Source: Phoebastria nigripes
Lineage: Eukaryota > Chordata > Aves > Procellariiformes > Diomedeidae
Direction: 5' to 3'
Length of the DNA stretch: 64,000 nt
Assembly (NCBI GenBank): GCA_035582835.1
Contig: JAYKAV010003443.1
Location: 992,588 to 1,056,587 of the forward strand
In this document: one piece after another, positions 48,261-62,600 of the stretch
Numbering within the stretch: position 1 is the stretch's first letter
Layout: every line of letters begins with the position of its first letter
The notes under the pieces: model-generated
Databases searched by the model: none
Told to the model about the DNA's origin: nothing
The model's input: only the letters and a program-made list of their open reading frames with translations
Position numbers and translations under genes: made by a program

Positions 48261-50981
48261 ACTGTATGAAATGTATTGTGGACATGTTAGCATTCATAAA
48301 ATCCATTAGAAACCCACTAGTTCAAATGAAAGGCTTCTGTATATATAGTTCTTTCGTACTATAAAATTTAGCATTTTTATGGCCAGCAAAAAGATACAAA
48401 GTGTATAGGAAATATAGCAAAAATATGTGCCCTGTTTTTCTGGAGCCATTTGAATAAAGTTTTCATCCATCAGAAAGATTTTTGTTTCAATCAGACATCA
48501 ATTAAAATAAATATGCAAGACTATTCCAAAATAACCTTAACTTACTGGAATGCATTCTCTCAGGCTACATAAATATGGGTACACCCACATTTTTTCCCTA
48601 ATTCTGTGGTCCAAAACATCTATGTCAGATCCTGGAACACTTCAGTATGATCTAATGAGGCAGTTGGCATTTCTTTTTCATAAATTCACTAAACCAGTAA
48701 ATAATAATACTACGGTGACTGGAACTTAAAGTATAAACTGACACGCTTACTTTCCAAATATAGCTGTGTAGACTTTTCACTGAAATAAATTGTAGGGGTT
48801 ATACATATACACATATATAGGTGTATTTGTATGTATTTATGTATATATACCATTTTTAGAGAAACAAGAAGTTCAGTAAAAAGAACTTTGTAATGAATCT
48901 CGATAAACTACTTCTGCAGTTTTCAAGTATTTATAATTGTTGTTCGTGGGTGCCTTTTCTTAGGGCATCCATGCTATTAAGATATTGGTCTTTTGTTTTG
49001 TCCTTCCACAGACTTCTATCGCAAAATGAAGCTATTAAGCAAATGCAGAATAAATCAAGCACACACAGTATGTCAAATGGATAATTTCCATTAAAGAAGT
49101 TCAATATATAGATAAAAGGAAAACTTGATAAAAATAAATGGCAGAGTCTAAGTGGATTTGGTATATTGCTATCGGGATTAAGTGTTACACAAGTTGAGCT
49201 CCATGGCAATGTTTAATATTATTGCTAGGAACTGTTCTCCTAGCCATCCTGTATTGTTTAAACACTAATTTTTTTATATAGCTTCTATAACGTAGTTCAA
49301 ATCTTTTTTTTTTTTTTTTTGAGTACCTCGGTAAAGAAACGGTTCAACAGCTAACAATAAAAATCCCTCACAATTTGTCACTTGAATTCTAAAAGCTGTA
49401 AAACCAAGTGATAAATGTACAAAGCACATATTAAGAAAACCTCAGTGTTTTGACAAGTTTGATGTTTTTGTTGTTAGCTTTGTTTTATGATCACTTTAGA
49501 CAAAACACCTGCACTGGTTTTAAACCAGTTAAGTAATATGTAACCTGTCGTATGTGCTATGAAAGCTAACAGCATGTATTTCCCCAGGTCTACTGTGGTT
49601 TGAAACTAAACCAGGGTGCTTTCTTTTTCAACTGTGGAAACCTTTTTCTTAAATAATTATTATTTTCACTAGGGATCACATCAGCTCATTTAGGGATGGC
49701 AAAGAACCTTTTCCTAAGCTGACTTTAACACCAGCTTTTGTTTNCAGCTAATGAAGATAAAGTCCAATCTCTTTGTTGATCTGAGCATGAGAAGGACGAA
49801 GTCTGTTCACTCAGGTACCTATGTGAACAGATGAGTTAACGGTTTAATTTCAGCCAAAGTGCATATCACTGAATCCAGATCAAGTTTGAAGGAAACTCTT
49901 AGATCATATGGATGTCTTACATCTGCAGCTAATAATATTTTAAGAGTTTAGTTTTGGAAGTTATAGTTTATATATCCTCATAACTAAGTTCTGTTCATAG
50001 TCTCTTTCTGATATCCACCCAGGTCAAACAGCACTCAACCACGAAAAGCAGTTGATCCATTAGTAATTCAACATGGTTACAATCCATAACTAGTACTTCA
50101 AGCAGGCATTATTCCCATAACTACTCCTCAAGCTTCATTTCAGTTCATTAGTGTCTGANGGCCCGGGATGGTTTGATTTGCTTGTGCCATTAGGGAGCTC
50201 ACTGGACTCTCTCTGGCTTTGGTGGATGTAAAGGGCCGTCTCTTTCTCACCCTTCAGTTAACTGGAGTAAGGCTGAAAACCTGGAGGCTGCAGAAGGAAG
50301 GACTGTGTTTCTGGTTTACCTGGATTGTATATATTAACCAACTTGACTGCCTCTGTAAAGTCCACCTCCCGAAATATCTGCCTTTGAGCCAAATTCTGCT
50401 GTCACCAGTGAGTGCCTGGGCAGCACAAGTCCTTCCTTTTAACAGGATTAAAAGAAGGAGATAACTCTCTTTCACTGTATGACTCCTGATGTGGGCCGCA
50501 TTCACGTCTCATTTGCCGTAAGCGAGTGTAACTGAAGGGAACTCCATTTTTTATAAATTCATTTATTTCCTTGAAACACAAAAGAGGTGTTTGCACTGTA
50601 ACAGCACTAACCCACCTGAAAGAATATGTCTTTTTACAGAAATAAAAAAGGAGAAAAACCCTGAACCTCTATAAGCCCCATCCATGTGGAAATGACACCA
50701 ACATGATTGACCTCTGTTCTCAACTGAGGTATATATGCATAGTCTTATGATTCACACATTTATGAAATGAGAAGGACACTTCAGAGAGATTTCCCTTTGA
50801 AAATTACTAGCCCTGATCTCTGTTACTAGGTTTAATTTACGATGCCCCAAAATCACAACAGAGAAATGGTTACCTGTTTTTTTTAATAGATCTTCCACAA
50901 TGGAAGAATTGTGTAATGAGTTTCATGGAGCCAAGCACCCTGGAGATTATCAGGTTTGTCATTGTATGTACAACACCAATT

Positions 50982-51015
50982 GAGAAAGAGAGAGAGAGAA
51001 GAGAGGGAAAGAGAG
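50982..51015 (+). repeat. (GA)n purine tract
   Basis: Purine-only stretch of GA and GGGAAA units on the + strand. Confidence 0.85.
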
Positions 51016-52980
51016 CACTTCTCTGACATCTCATCATTAGTATTTTGTAGGGCAACCACCCTACTGTAAAAATCTATTTGCAAAATACAGTAATTTCATC
51101 ATTTACGGATTTTATTATATGTGCTTTCTTCCTAACATTGTAAAACCATGAAAGCCTGGTGTATTTTAAATCAAATGCATGCACTGCATATTTAAAGTAA
51201 GAATCATAACTACCTCAAGAGGAAAAAAATATAATAAAAGTCAGCTTTGAACTAAAGACCTATATAAATTTGCATATGAATCCTATAAAGTCAGCCTGAC
51301 TTTGCTAACAGACAAGTGCTGTTATCTTTGTCCCATCCTTCCTAACAAAAATTCCCCCAATAAGTTACTTTTCACTGAAAACTGAAAAAAAAATACTACT
51401 TTATAGCAGTTTTCAGTTCTCAGGCTCCTAGTTGGTATGTCTACCTTACTACATGGCATATACCATTCCTAAGGCGGACTCTGTGTTATTATGCAAACTT
51501 GCTCTCATAGTATTTTTACCACTTATTACAGTGGTAAGGGACTGACAAACAAATCCAAGCCTGCAAACATGCAGCCTTAAAGTTATCTCTCAGTCCTAAG
51601 CGTTTTCCTTGACGGGGCCTTGCTTCTGAATGCTGTATGCTACATAAGGCAACTATAGTGCACATATTTTGCAACCCATACGATCTGAGGTAGCTCCCAA
51701 AATTGATGGTTGAGTCGGTTCTTTCAGCAGTTCTTTCTGCTTTATCAAATTAATACTGAAGTGTCTGATACACTCAGTTATCATCTAACCATCAAAGAAA
51801 ATTACCCTTAAGATAATCTGTTTCTGTAACTAATCAAACTGAGAAAGAAATAGGATTACATTCGTTTGGCTTATGATTTGTGCTGGTTAAACAGTCCCTA
51901 AGAAGGAATACTTCTTTCCCAATTAATTAGACTTTTCTTCCCATCCCGCATGAATTTCCCCATATCCTTTTAAGTATAAAAAACCAGTAATTAAAGTCAC
52001 TGACCGTTCTCTTAGCCAAGCTCTTCTGCTAAATTCCTTCAGTGAATAACAGCCTGTTATGTGGCTTATAGGGTTGTTAGGGCACACAAATGCTCCAAGC
52101 AATTACTATGGCAGTAACAGAGAATACCTACATAGCTAGATATGGACATCTACCTTGATATGGAAAATCCATATGAAAAATCTAGGGATCAGTCTTGTCT
52201 TTGAGATTTGAGGAATTTTTTTTTTTTCCTTTTCCCATGATTATCACTGTATTTGATCTAGATGCCTTACTCTACTTTTTGCTTTATCAGATGAGTTGCT
52301 TTTGCTGCTTCTCTACTGCTCATTGATTTGTTTTCTGAGACAGCTTAAAAGTGGTTTATATATGTGTATACATACATCTATACACATACACCTTTCTAAA
52401 ATTAAATAGATTCTTGATTGTTCCACAGAACCACTTCCATTCAAAGCGGGTGCCACACTTGGGGCTTTCTCCCTTGTAATTTTGTTAGTGGGAAGGGGAG
52501 CAGATCCTTTGGTAAACTGGGTAATTTCTGTGGAGGGCTTTATCAAGTCTAAAACTTTGATCTTGGTATCATATTTCATGGGAAGTGAAGAGAGAATGGA
52601 GTGCTGCAGTGCTGTTTTGTCTACTGTCTTTATAGCCACACAGGGAATTTGCTGTGTTCTGAATTCAGTGTACCTTTTTCAGGGCCAGTTGTCAGGCAAA
52701 TATAGTCCTCAGAGTATAAACCAAAAAAAAAGACTTGACAAAGGTACTGAGAAAGGATGTTGTTTTTCATGACCCCGCACAGAGAAGCAGGGTGGTTCTG
52801 CTGATGCAGAGGACCATATGCTGGGAGCCAGGACATGTGGGGCTCATTAATTCCCATCCAAGTTACGAAAGTTTGAAGCAGGAAAGAGCAAGATTTGAGC
52901 AGTGAAACATTTGCGAAAAGCCCACAAGTCAAGAAAATATTTTGTTCGAAAGCTTTTTGTTTTGTCAATTAGTATTGCAA

Positions 52981-53000
52981 GGAAAGGAAAGGAAAGGAAA
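52981..53000 (+). repeat. (GGAAA)4 pentanucleotide repeat
   Basis: Four perfect GGAAA units. Confidence 0.92.
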
Positions 53001-53220
53001 CTCAGGAAGTAAGTTTACCCAGTCTAAATGTATTTTGTTAACAGCATGAAATTCTTCTTCAAAAGATTGAAGAAGCCGCACTACTCGGAGGTGAAATCTA
53101 TTAAAGCGTATGAATCATATTTCTTGTACAGGGATCTGCCCATGACATAAGAATTATTTGTGGAATATATCAAGGTTCATCTTTCATTTCCATGGGGAAA
53201 CTTGTCTATAGGTATAGGTG

Positions 53221-53270
53221 CATATATGTATACATATATATACACATATACATATATATTATATACATAC
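53221..53270. repeat. TA/CA-rich alternating purine-pyrimidine stretch
   Basis: Roughly 50 nt of alternating TA, CA and GT dinucleotides (CATATATGTATACATATATA and similar). Confidence 0.88.
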
Positions 53271-54832
53271 AAATAAAATTTGTCTTTCAAGTGGGAGGCA
53301 CATTTCAGGTCTTCATCTCAGGAAGGATGAGTAAAGTCATGAAGTTAAGATATTCATAGAAATACAGCTGCTTAAGTGTTTTAGTATGGAGTCTAGTTTT
53401 GAGCAGAAAACGTTGCCAGAACCAACACACTGGCACAAAAAAAAAAAACCAGACTTGGTAAGTCAGTGTTTTTTAAAAATATAGGTCATTAAACTACTCC
53501 TGAATCACTGCATTTATGAGCAGCAGAAAACCAGGGAATAAGCTTTAACTGTAGCAAGTTTAGATCCATATGGAAACAAATGCCACACTGTGGAAATAGC
53601 CTCAGTGCCAAAATGCCTCACAANCTGGCTGCAGCCAAACAAGTACAAACGATCAGGAGAAATGAAGGGCATTTAATGCTTCAGCGGCAGTAGCCAGTTC
53701 CCATCTCTTTAGTCCACATAATGGTTAAACCTGGCAACGGATAGTTGTTTTATAAAGCTTATACTGCATAGGGAAAAAAATCCTCAAAGTGGCCCAATGC
53801 CTTCTTGGCCAGCCTGATGTTTGTCTTTGGAGTAATCCGCTTGTGAAAACTCCCATTACTTAAATACCAGCTCAGTCTTTGTAGCTCAATTATAATAATT
53901 GATTCCTTTTAAAATTAAAACAGGACATTTTTTTCTTTCATTTATAAAAGCTTTACTTCTGAAAAATCAATTATTTATACTCCAGATCAATTCCAAAAAA
54001 ACATTTTCATTATCATGATTCAAAACTAACTCCCACAACACAGCTTAATCTTGTTCACGCTGCCCAGGTACTCACAGCCTCGCAGTGGCACGTCTATAGC
54101 CTTTTAGAAAGTCTACTTTTTGCTAGTTATATTCTTGTAAAACCTGATAGAGTATGACCCAATTTCTCTATGTCCATGGATGTATTTAATCTCAAGGCAT
54201 AAGTTGCCTGATAGAAAAACACCCTGCACATCTTGACAAAAATGTGAATTCAGTAAGACTTCATTTCCATCACTTTACAGCCCAGCCAAGAACCCACTTG
54301 GGTTGTGGTGGTGAAGAGGGATTCAGACATCTCTCAATATTGTACACATGTAAGTACCTCATTTACATGGAAGTCACATACATATATTTTTACTATGCTT
54401 TTCAAACTCAACTTTTCAACGACACCTTATTGATTTGTAAGAGAGGCATCTGACCTGAAAATCCACTTTGTTCCTATGTAGATGAGATTAAAAAACAGTA
54501 ATTTCCTCAGAGAAAAACACACAGTGAGTGGAGAACTTCTGGATTTGAAGACCTTTATTCTACTTCCTAGAAAAAAAAAAAAGAGAGCATTTACGAGAAA
54601 ATAAAAAAATATAATAGATATGAACAAAAAGTAGGACTTGAAATACATTGCTGGAATTGANTGCATTTGAAGTTGTTACATTAAGTTGGAGCCTCTCCAA
54701 TAAATCAGTAAGTATGATCTTAACTCTCTGTGTTAAGTTGGGTTATAAAACAGCTTCTCAGTGAAACCTTGGCTAGGTGAAATTTCATGGTGAATTATTT
54801 TCATTATTGTGGAAAATCAAAACAAATGTCAG

Positions 54833-54872
54833 TAATAAATAATAATAATTATTATTATTATTATTATTATTT
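54833..54872. repeat. Self-complementary AAT/ATT microsatellite
   Basis: (AAT)n switches to (ATT)n at an AATT centre near 54848, so the first part can pair with the second to form a hairpin. Confidence 0.9.
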
Positions 54873-57800
54873 CAGTTGTTTCATTATATAAAAACCATTA
54901 TATTGAGTGACCTGACAATTTTGATTTTACTCATGAAAACTCCTGACACAGTTGCTTGACTGAACACAAATGTTCTTTCTGATCATTGCATACTCTTCCT
55001 CACCTAAACCACACTTCTTTTTTGGTTCTGCAATTTTGCAGATTTGCTAACAAAAAGATAATCCATTATGATTACCCTTTTTGTAGATACGTATATATAA
55101 ATACATGTATACACATATACATATATAATCAGCACTATATTTAAATTTATTAAAAAAAAGTTACATTTGTAAATTACAATTAAGCCAATGAAGTTACGTT
55201 TGCTTTGTAAGCTATTTTTCAGTATTTTTTTAAGGAACTCCAATTTTGTCATTGGCAAACAGAAGCAGCTGTCATCTTTCTTTTCAAATGTTTATGCCCA
55301 AATTTTCCTCAGAAATCTTATCATTGTCTTCTAGCAGTCCCCAGCAATGGCATACAGTTTCCAAACAGTTATGAAAGAGTGTGACCTCAATGGCAGATCA
55401 GATCCAAGGGCTATTTTCTTAGACATTATTGTGCCTATATTTGTATGTGGAAAGGCTAAGTTCATTCATCCAGTCAGGTAGACATTTGTGACAAAATCTG
55501 TCCTGAATGTAACAATTTTGTCTATATGTCAGAAACTTCTGCATATGCCATATAGGTGTATATATATGTATGTATATCATTGCAAATATGCTTTTTGCAC
55601 ACTGAGCTGTATTCCATAAGGGCCTTCGGGAGGGAGCAACCATTTTATATTCAGTTTGGATTCACCTTGTTACAGATAGATGCATATTGTGACATCTTAC
55701 AGGAAATTTTTCCTTGTTATTTCTTCTCTGTTTAGCAAATGTAAAAGAAATTCGGGCTAGAAAGGTATACACCACTCATGGGATTTAAAAGTTTGTAAAA
55801 GTATGAAAGAAATTTCCTTTTGCATTCTGGACACGGTGGAAGAGCTGGGAAAAATGTTTCAGTGGTAGGAATGTGTTTAGTATCCAAAGCCGCAGAGGAT
55901 GTGCTTATTCTATATAGGTACAACTGGGTAGGAAAGGTATATTATCCTAGATTTGCAAATCAAATTGAAGCACAGCTTAGTGCGATTAAATAGCACCTCT
56001 GAAATTTCATTAAATACAATAATTAAAATGGCATATAAAGTCTAGTTTGCAAATGACCTTATCTCAGCCTGGAAAACTGGTGTTAGATTTATAAATGCAC
56101 GTGGACATTTTGTTAAGGAAACAATCTTTGAAACAGCAGTTTAGTACACTTAAGTGTCACTGAGAAATCATTCAATCTTTCCTGGAAATTTTGGAAGTAA
56201 AAGCAAGTTTGGGTGTAAGTTCAAAGCCTTTACAGCCTGTTAAGAGCTGCTTTAGGGTGAAATTTGGATAAGATCTTGAATTGCCAAGCTGCAAAGCAGT
56301 GAAAGCTGTTTGNGCCACTGAGCTGATGGGCTCAGTTCGATTCAGGAGCCGGGATTTCAGCTCACCAGTTGCTGTCCCCTTTTTAACCACGGAGTAAGAC
56401 CTTCGCCCCTTTCCCTTCGCCCTCTGGCTGGCAGAGCAGTTCTCGGGTCGCAATCAGAGGAGGCAGAGGGACAAGTGGAAAAGAGAAGGAAGAAAAAGAG
56501 AGAGTGGGCAGGAGAACCCTTCCAAGTGCACGCAGCTCTCCTACAGCCTGTTTGACGTATCCCAGTGGAGTGTGTGCTGTAGGAAAAAAAACATGTCACT
56601 GCTCTAAAACTGTCTTTTCTAATTCAGTGCATCCATGTATTGTTATAAATCAGTTTCCCAGTCACTGAAAGATACAGAGACAAGAGAACAACTTTGACTG
56701 TTAGCTATCAACTCAGATAATGGAAACTTTCTTTCAGCATTAAGCCGCCAGCGTATGAAAAAAAGACTAAAAATATAAATTAATGGCTGCATGTTTTGCC
56801 TAGGAAAGGGTTCCTTCTACTCATGTGCCTACATGCTTATAGGAGTCAGGCATTTACATTCATCCCAGTTCTGGGGTTTTAAAGGGAGTTTTAAAAGCAT
56901 CTGGAATTCTGCGTTACAAATGCAGCCACTTACGTTTTCATATTCTTAAATCCTAATTATAGTGTTGCTGACTGGTGAAGCTGTTGGACAAGTCAAGGAT
57001 CCAAGCTGCCATGCTTGAGGTTAATTTATTACGATTTTGTTAGAAGTTAACATAGAAGCATATTGATAACGCTATACAACCTTACACTTGAGAGTCATAT
57101 TTCACAACCAAGTTCTTTGAAATATATGTATACATACACACATTTCTGCGGGTACACTGGTAATCTTACCATAAACCTATGATATGATGAACTAAAGATT
57201 GAGAAGATGAATAAGAAATAGAAAGATAATAATACTTGAATCACATTATTGGAATGCTGTAATTATCCCGAGGTCAAACATATAAACCAAGGAAATTTTG
57301 AGTAAGTAGAGCGGGTGTTTATTGATGCTGAGAAATGCTTCCTTCTTACATGTACCTCGCCACAGTAGGTAGTCTGCTCTAAATTCTTGACCTTTCTGGA
57401 TAAAGAGTTAGGAGCATTGAGAATATATATGATCCACCAGCCTCACTTTGTCACCGTAAACAAAATGCTACTATCCACGAGCACCACATGAAAACAATAG
57501 ATACTGTCTTCATATTAGCATCTCTGCATTTGACAGCAAAGATATATTTTGCCACATGACTAAGTCTCAGGGCAGACTGCTTATTTATATAACTTTGGTT
57601 TACCAGTTTCCCTCGTAAAGAATGAAACCTTTCTCTAAATGATAATCTTTTGACCTCTAACAGGCTAGTGATTTACAGACCCACAAAGACAACACACTGT
57701 ATTTAAAAAGCTTTAAGATGCCATTTAAAGCTTTTATGGTGAAACCTTGCTTCTAATAATACACTTGCTGCTCTAAGTTCGGACAGTTTTCTGAATAAAG

Positions 57801-58094
57801 AATTACCTTTTATATGTTTTAAAATGAAGAATTTACTCATGTTATAAATATATTTTACTCCAACCTGTGAAAAACAGCTCAGAAAATATAGCTACAATTT
57901 CATAGTACCTGGTAGTAAAACAATGAGCAGTGAGGGCAGAGCGGGAGGAGAAAGAGGCTGCATGAGAAACCCCTGGATGTCTGATGGAAGATAAAATGAC
58001 ATCTTTGATGTAAAAGCACTCTAACAATGTAAACTAGAAGGATGATGTACATAACCATTCTAGTGTAATGGACATGATTTTCACTTGGACAGAT

Positions 58095-58172
58095 AAGATG
58101 TTATTTAGATTCTGTCATGAAATATAAGTCTTCATTTTCTTTATACATTCAAGTAACTAGATTTTCCACTCA
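58095..58172 (+). repeat. Local direct repeat, copy 1
   Basis: A 78-nt segment beginning AAGATGTTATTTAGATTCTG recurs at 58707-58783 in the same orientation. By hand alignment there are about ten substitutions and one 1-nt gap (about 86% identity). Confidence 0.85.
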
Positions 58173-58706
58173 GCAAAGCAGCACAGTTCAGTAAGTCAAT
58201 GGCATAGCATCAGATGCTCAAAGTTTAAACATCCTCTCTCTTGTGGGGCTGTGTTATACTTACTCTACTTAGACAGCTGGTTGTAGTAAATTTATTTCTA
58301 GGTATCTCGAATGCATAACTCCTTTTTCTCACGATCATTTCTGGATAAAAACTGGCCTGTGCTCCTGTTCATTTGCCTTTTGTGTTGGAATGGGGAGGAG
58401 GAAGCAGGACCTTATACGGACCAACCTCTTTGTGCTAGGAGCCAGTGCAAGCACTTTTTGTGTGTGTGTGTGAGGGAAGTTGGTTAAGATTGGAACAGCA
58501 TAAAGTCAAGAGTGGGTAATTTATTGCATGCAAACGTCAAGCTATCTTTTCTATATGGTTAAGAGCCTCATCCAAAGACCCTTGAAGTCAGGGGAGGTCT
58601 TGTCTGGCTTGAGTGTTATTCAGATCAGTCTAACAGAGAGGCTATCAGAGTGTTTGTCATTACATAATAACCATCTAGAAAGGATTTCTTTTTTCCTTTC
58701 CGAGGG
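58173..58706. other. Spacer between the two direct-repeat copies
   Basis: AT-rich, no gene; contains (TG)7 at 58459-58472. Confidence 0.7.
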
Positions 58707-58783
58707 AAGATGTTATTTAGATTCTGTCAGGAAATGCAAGGTTTCACTTTTTTATATATTAAAGTAACTAGATTTTCTACTCA
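58707..58783 (+). repeat. Local direct repeat, copy 2
   Basis: Second copy of the 78-nt segment at 58095-58172, 612 bp away; both end in ACTAGATTTT then a CTCA word. Similarity falls away sharply on both sides. Confidence 0.85.
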
Positions 58784-59120
58784 TTGCATCACTTTATGAA
58801 TAACAATCCTGGACATTTCCAGAACATGTTTTCTCCTCCAGCTGTCAAAATATTTAATGCTTTGAATGTTCACAATTAGGCACTGCTGTTGAAAGTGCTA
58901 TATTTTGTTTTTCTGCAGCTTTGGGAAGAAATGATACCTTGGTCCCTCTGGGTTGTCTCATAGCAGATTTCTGCAAGCTTCTGGGATAAACTCTGGCTAT
59001 ATTCAGGGTACTCAAAGCCCTAAGTGCCATGATTTTCAAAAACGTATTGAGGAACTCTGGCTATTAGTTTACCTTCCTCTGTTGGACATGCGGATTGAAT
59101 TATCACTTTCAAGCTCCAGC
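58784..59120. other. Intergenic DNA, nothing recognised
   Basis: No gene or repeat seen. Confidence 0.65.
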
Positions 59121-59640
59121 TGTGTCTTTTGGGAACAGGATACGAACAGATGAAGAAAGGGAGAAATTCCTTGCCAGCTGGAAAGAAACAGTGGGTGCAG
59201 TCCTGGGGATTAGCAGTGACTGAGCTCAAAACAAGAGAGGGTATGGGAAAGAGGAGAGCCTTCACCGAGCTGTGGGGCATCTCCAGAATGTGCATTGTGA
59301 AAGAAAACAGTCCCAGGGTGAGGGGAGCAGGAGAAGCATGCAGCGCTGCCTGGATCGTAGTTGTCTGGATGCTTCAGGTGACCAGCAGAAAGGGGTTCCA
59401 GGATCAACGTTTGAGACCAGTCAACAGAGAGGAGCAGAAGCTGGGGAAAATGCTGCAGGGGGGATCAATTAGCAGCCGGCTTTCCTGTAGCGGTACAGGA
59501 AAGAGAGAGAGAAATCTGTGGAAGCAGCAGAACAGAGCCAGCCACCTGGCAGGACAGGGGAAGAAAGGACCTGATGAGAAGCTGCAGCTTCCTTTGCTTT
59601 CCTGACGATTTGAGCTCGAAGCAGCAGCACACGTCTTGTG
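59121..59640. other. Purine-rich GC-elevated block with an unsupported open frame
   Basis: A purine-rich + strand patch with GGAGCAG/GGGAAG words, open from 59129 to 59605 (158 codons) and also open in other frames and on the minus strand. The translation has no recognised domain. Could be a decayed insertion or part of a non-coding transcript. Confidence 0.3.
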
Positions 59641-62600
59641 CAGATGCTTAAACAACATAAAAGCATACTGAAGTCAGCAGACTGCAAACCAGCCTAACAA
59701 CATGGTATAATTTCTGTGTTCTGCTAGAGCTGGCCAGGACATTTTCAACTAATCATAGTTTTAGCAAAATATGCTGTTTCACCTAAATTAAGACATTTAC
59801 TGGAACCTGTTTCTCTCAATACAACTTTAAATGAAAATTTGTCTGAACACCAAGGTCATCCAGTAAATTTTGGCCACAGAAAGAATACCTGCTTCTGTTC
59901 TGCCCCACTTCTCAAAACATTAGAAAGATTTTGTTTTTATTTCACTTGCTTACTAAATGAAAGTAAATCACAATTCTCAAAAACTTTCACAAATAGAAAT
60001 TTGTGAAGAAAACTAAAACAAATCCAGTTCCCAGGTCATAAAGACTAACTTTCAAAATCCTGTTTTATTCTAATCTATTCTCTCCATCCCATTGCCAGGA
60101 AAGGAGCGTCTGCATAGATCAGCACTGTGTAGACATCAGTCAATATGTGGGTAAATGAGTCATGGAAAGGAGTAGGGAAAACATGGCCACTCTCCTCTCT
60201 TCAGGTGAAAGACCTAATAAACAGCAGTGCATAAACTTGAAGACGACTTTAAAAGTAAGATGGATTACACTTGTGGAACAGCTTCTGTAATTCCTTTTCA
60301 TATTGATTTATCAGTACATATTATTCATTTGGCTATCACAAACCTCATTTCCCTAGACACGCACTCACATTCAGTAGTACTTTTTCTGCCAAAGTTGAAA
60401 AACAATTAACCTCTCTGAGAGGGAGAAGAGAACAAAACTGTGGCCCTTCCTCCTTCATCTGGTTTGTGGGGCTTGTCGCAGCTTTATTTTAATGTCTAAT
60501 TTCTTTCTTTTTATTTTGAGAATTTCACTGCTATGCCTGCTATCATTTATTGCTTTGGTGGTTGATTTCCTGATATTATTCAGTCAGAGAGTGTATTCTT
60601 NATATGATCTGTATAACTATATGTATTAAACTTATTTTTTTAAAATCTTCAAATACTGTACTTGTTATCCAGAACAGAGGCATGGATCACACAAAGATGC
60701 ATTTAAGAGGAAATTTTTTAGGTTAAACTTGATATTAAGTTGTATAGAATCAATAACGATTTATTTTTTAAATGTTTCTTAAAAGAAATGGGAATTAATT
60801 AGGTTCCTTGGCAGAGGTAAATGAAGTAATTTCATTGTGCAGTGATTTCTCACTAAACCAAAGAGAATTGGTAGAAATTTCAGAAAGGCCTTAGCAAACT
60901 CTGAAATTCCAGCTTTCAAAGGCAAGATTTTTGAAAGATGCTTAAATGTCCAATAACCTGAATGATCGCTGCAGGAAACTTTGAAAGTACACTGAAATCA
61001 ATGAGTTAGGCACCTAGACACAACTGAAATACCAGTCCAGCTAAATATTTAGGCACTTAATACCTTTTAAAAAATCTAGGCCTGACAAGCTTCATCAGTT
61101 ATGAGAATACAAATTAGATTCCTAAATCATGCACGTGCTTTTGATAAGTTTACGTACTATAACAGAATCAGATTAATTTCTGAATAATTTGATGAGTGGA
61201 GGACAGAAAGCAGATGTTATTGTTCTACTGTGATGTACTAAGTCAGAACTCCAATCCTCCCAGTGGACTGCTGTATGGTGGCAAATTCTTTAAATATAAG
61301 GACAAAGTCAGGATGGCTAATGCAAATGAGGAGCTGGAAAACAGAAAGGACTGCATCCAAAAAGGATACACTCAAAACTGTATGTACTCAAATAGGAGCA
61401 ACTGGAAAACCCTAAGATTCTTAAAGAATTGGTGCAAGAAAACCTTAGTATTACAGCAAAAACTACAAATGAATCAGTCCAGGCCGTAGGAATAATGCAT
61501 GAGTAAGAAACATAAAATTCATATAAGATGGGGGGAGGCAAATCCAGCTGTAGATGATCTTGTGGTGAAGTAGAGAAAGTGAGATTTTGATTATTCCGAT
61601 GACAGACGTAATCCCGGAATTTATCTTTTTTAACAAAGTGAATTCAAAACAGAGAAGAAAGTTCAGCTCTCCTTAGCATCTCTTTCTGAAGATAACTTGT
61701 ACTATTAATAAAAGACTAGATTATATTCCTCTGAAGAGAAAGAAAGACTACTGTATCCCAAGCAGATGTGTTATTAGAGCTGACACTTTCCCATACTACA
61801 ATAACTTTTGAGGCTTTTATTTCAGGAAGATGTAAAAGTAGGATTAAAGGATGATTCTGGAGACAGGAAAAAGGGATAAGTGGCATAAGGGAGAAGTTAT
61901 GAGGAAATTCTCTTTAACACAGAGTATTTTCTTTAACAATACTTTTATATAGGTTTTTTTTTTCATTTTCATTTGTGTAGTCAGCTGGTCAGCCATTTTC
62001 TTTCTGGAAAATCGGTAGGTAAAGAATGAACAAGGGAGCCAGAAAACCTTGAAAAATTTATACATTAGGGATTTTTTTATCAGGATATAATATATAAAGG
62101 AAATTATAAGCTGAATTTTGTAATAAAGAAGTGAATTTTAGAAGAACAAGAGTCATGTTTCATTAACTGCTACATTAAAGAGGACACTTGTAATGTCTCA
62201 ATTTTTAACTTGTAAACATTACCGAACTCTAAATCCTGGCCCAACGATCTTTAATGCAAGGAATAAGGGAGAGATTCAAACACTGAATTATGTTCAGATT
62301 TAGTTCAATATTGACACTATTCTTTTCTTACAGTTGAAAAGGAAGACCTGAGGGTGAAAGTCCCCAGCTAATGGGAAAAATGTAGACGAAAAAAATTCAA
62401 GACATTAGAGTCAAGGGGCATTGCAAGAATGGCTGATCAGCATCACTCTTTCGTGCTTAGTAATAAATATCCAAATGATGACGTATACCACGCAACAGAG
62501 GCATGTTGCATTTATATGAATAGCAGAAGTGTGCAAAAGCTTGCATATGCACCGTGGGTTACTAAGTGTACCTCATACTGTTAGACCTGAATGCATACGT

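Larger units (their letters stand above)
48261..58094. other. AT-rich gene desert with simple repeats
   Basis: Nearly 10 kb with no exon I can support. Contains TA/TG-rich stretches (about 48803-48849, 53221-53270, 55091-55130), T17 (49304-49320), (GA)n (50982-51015), (GGAAA)4 (52981-53000) and an AAT/ATT array (54833-54872). Confidence 0.65.
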
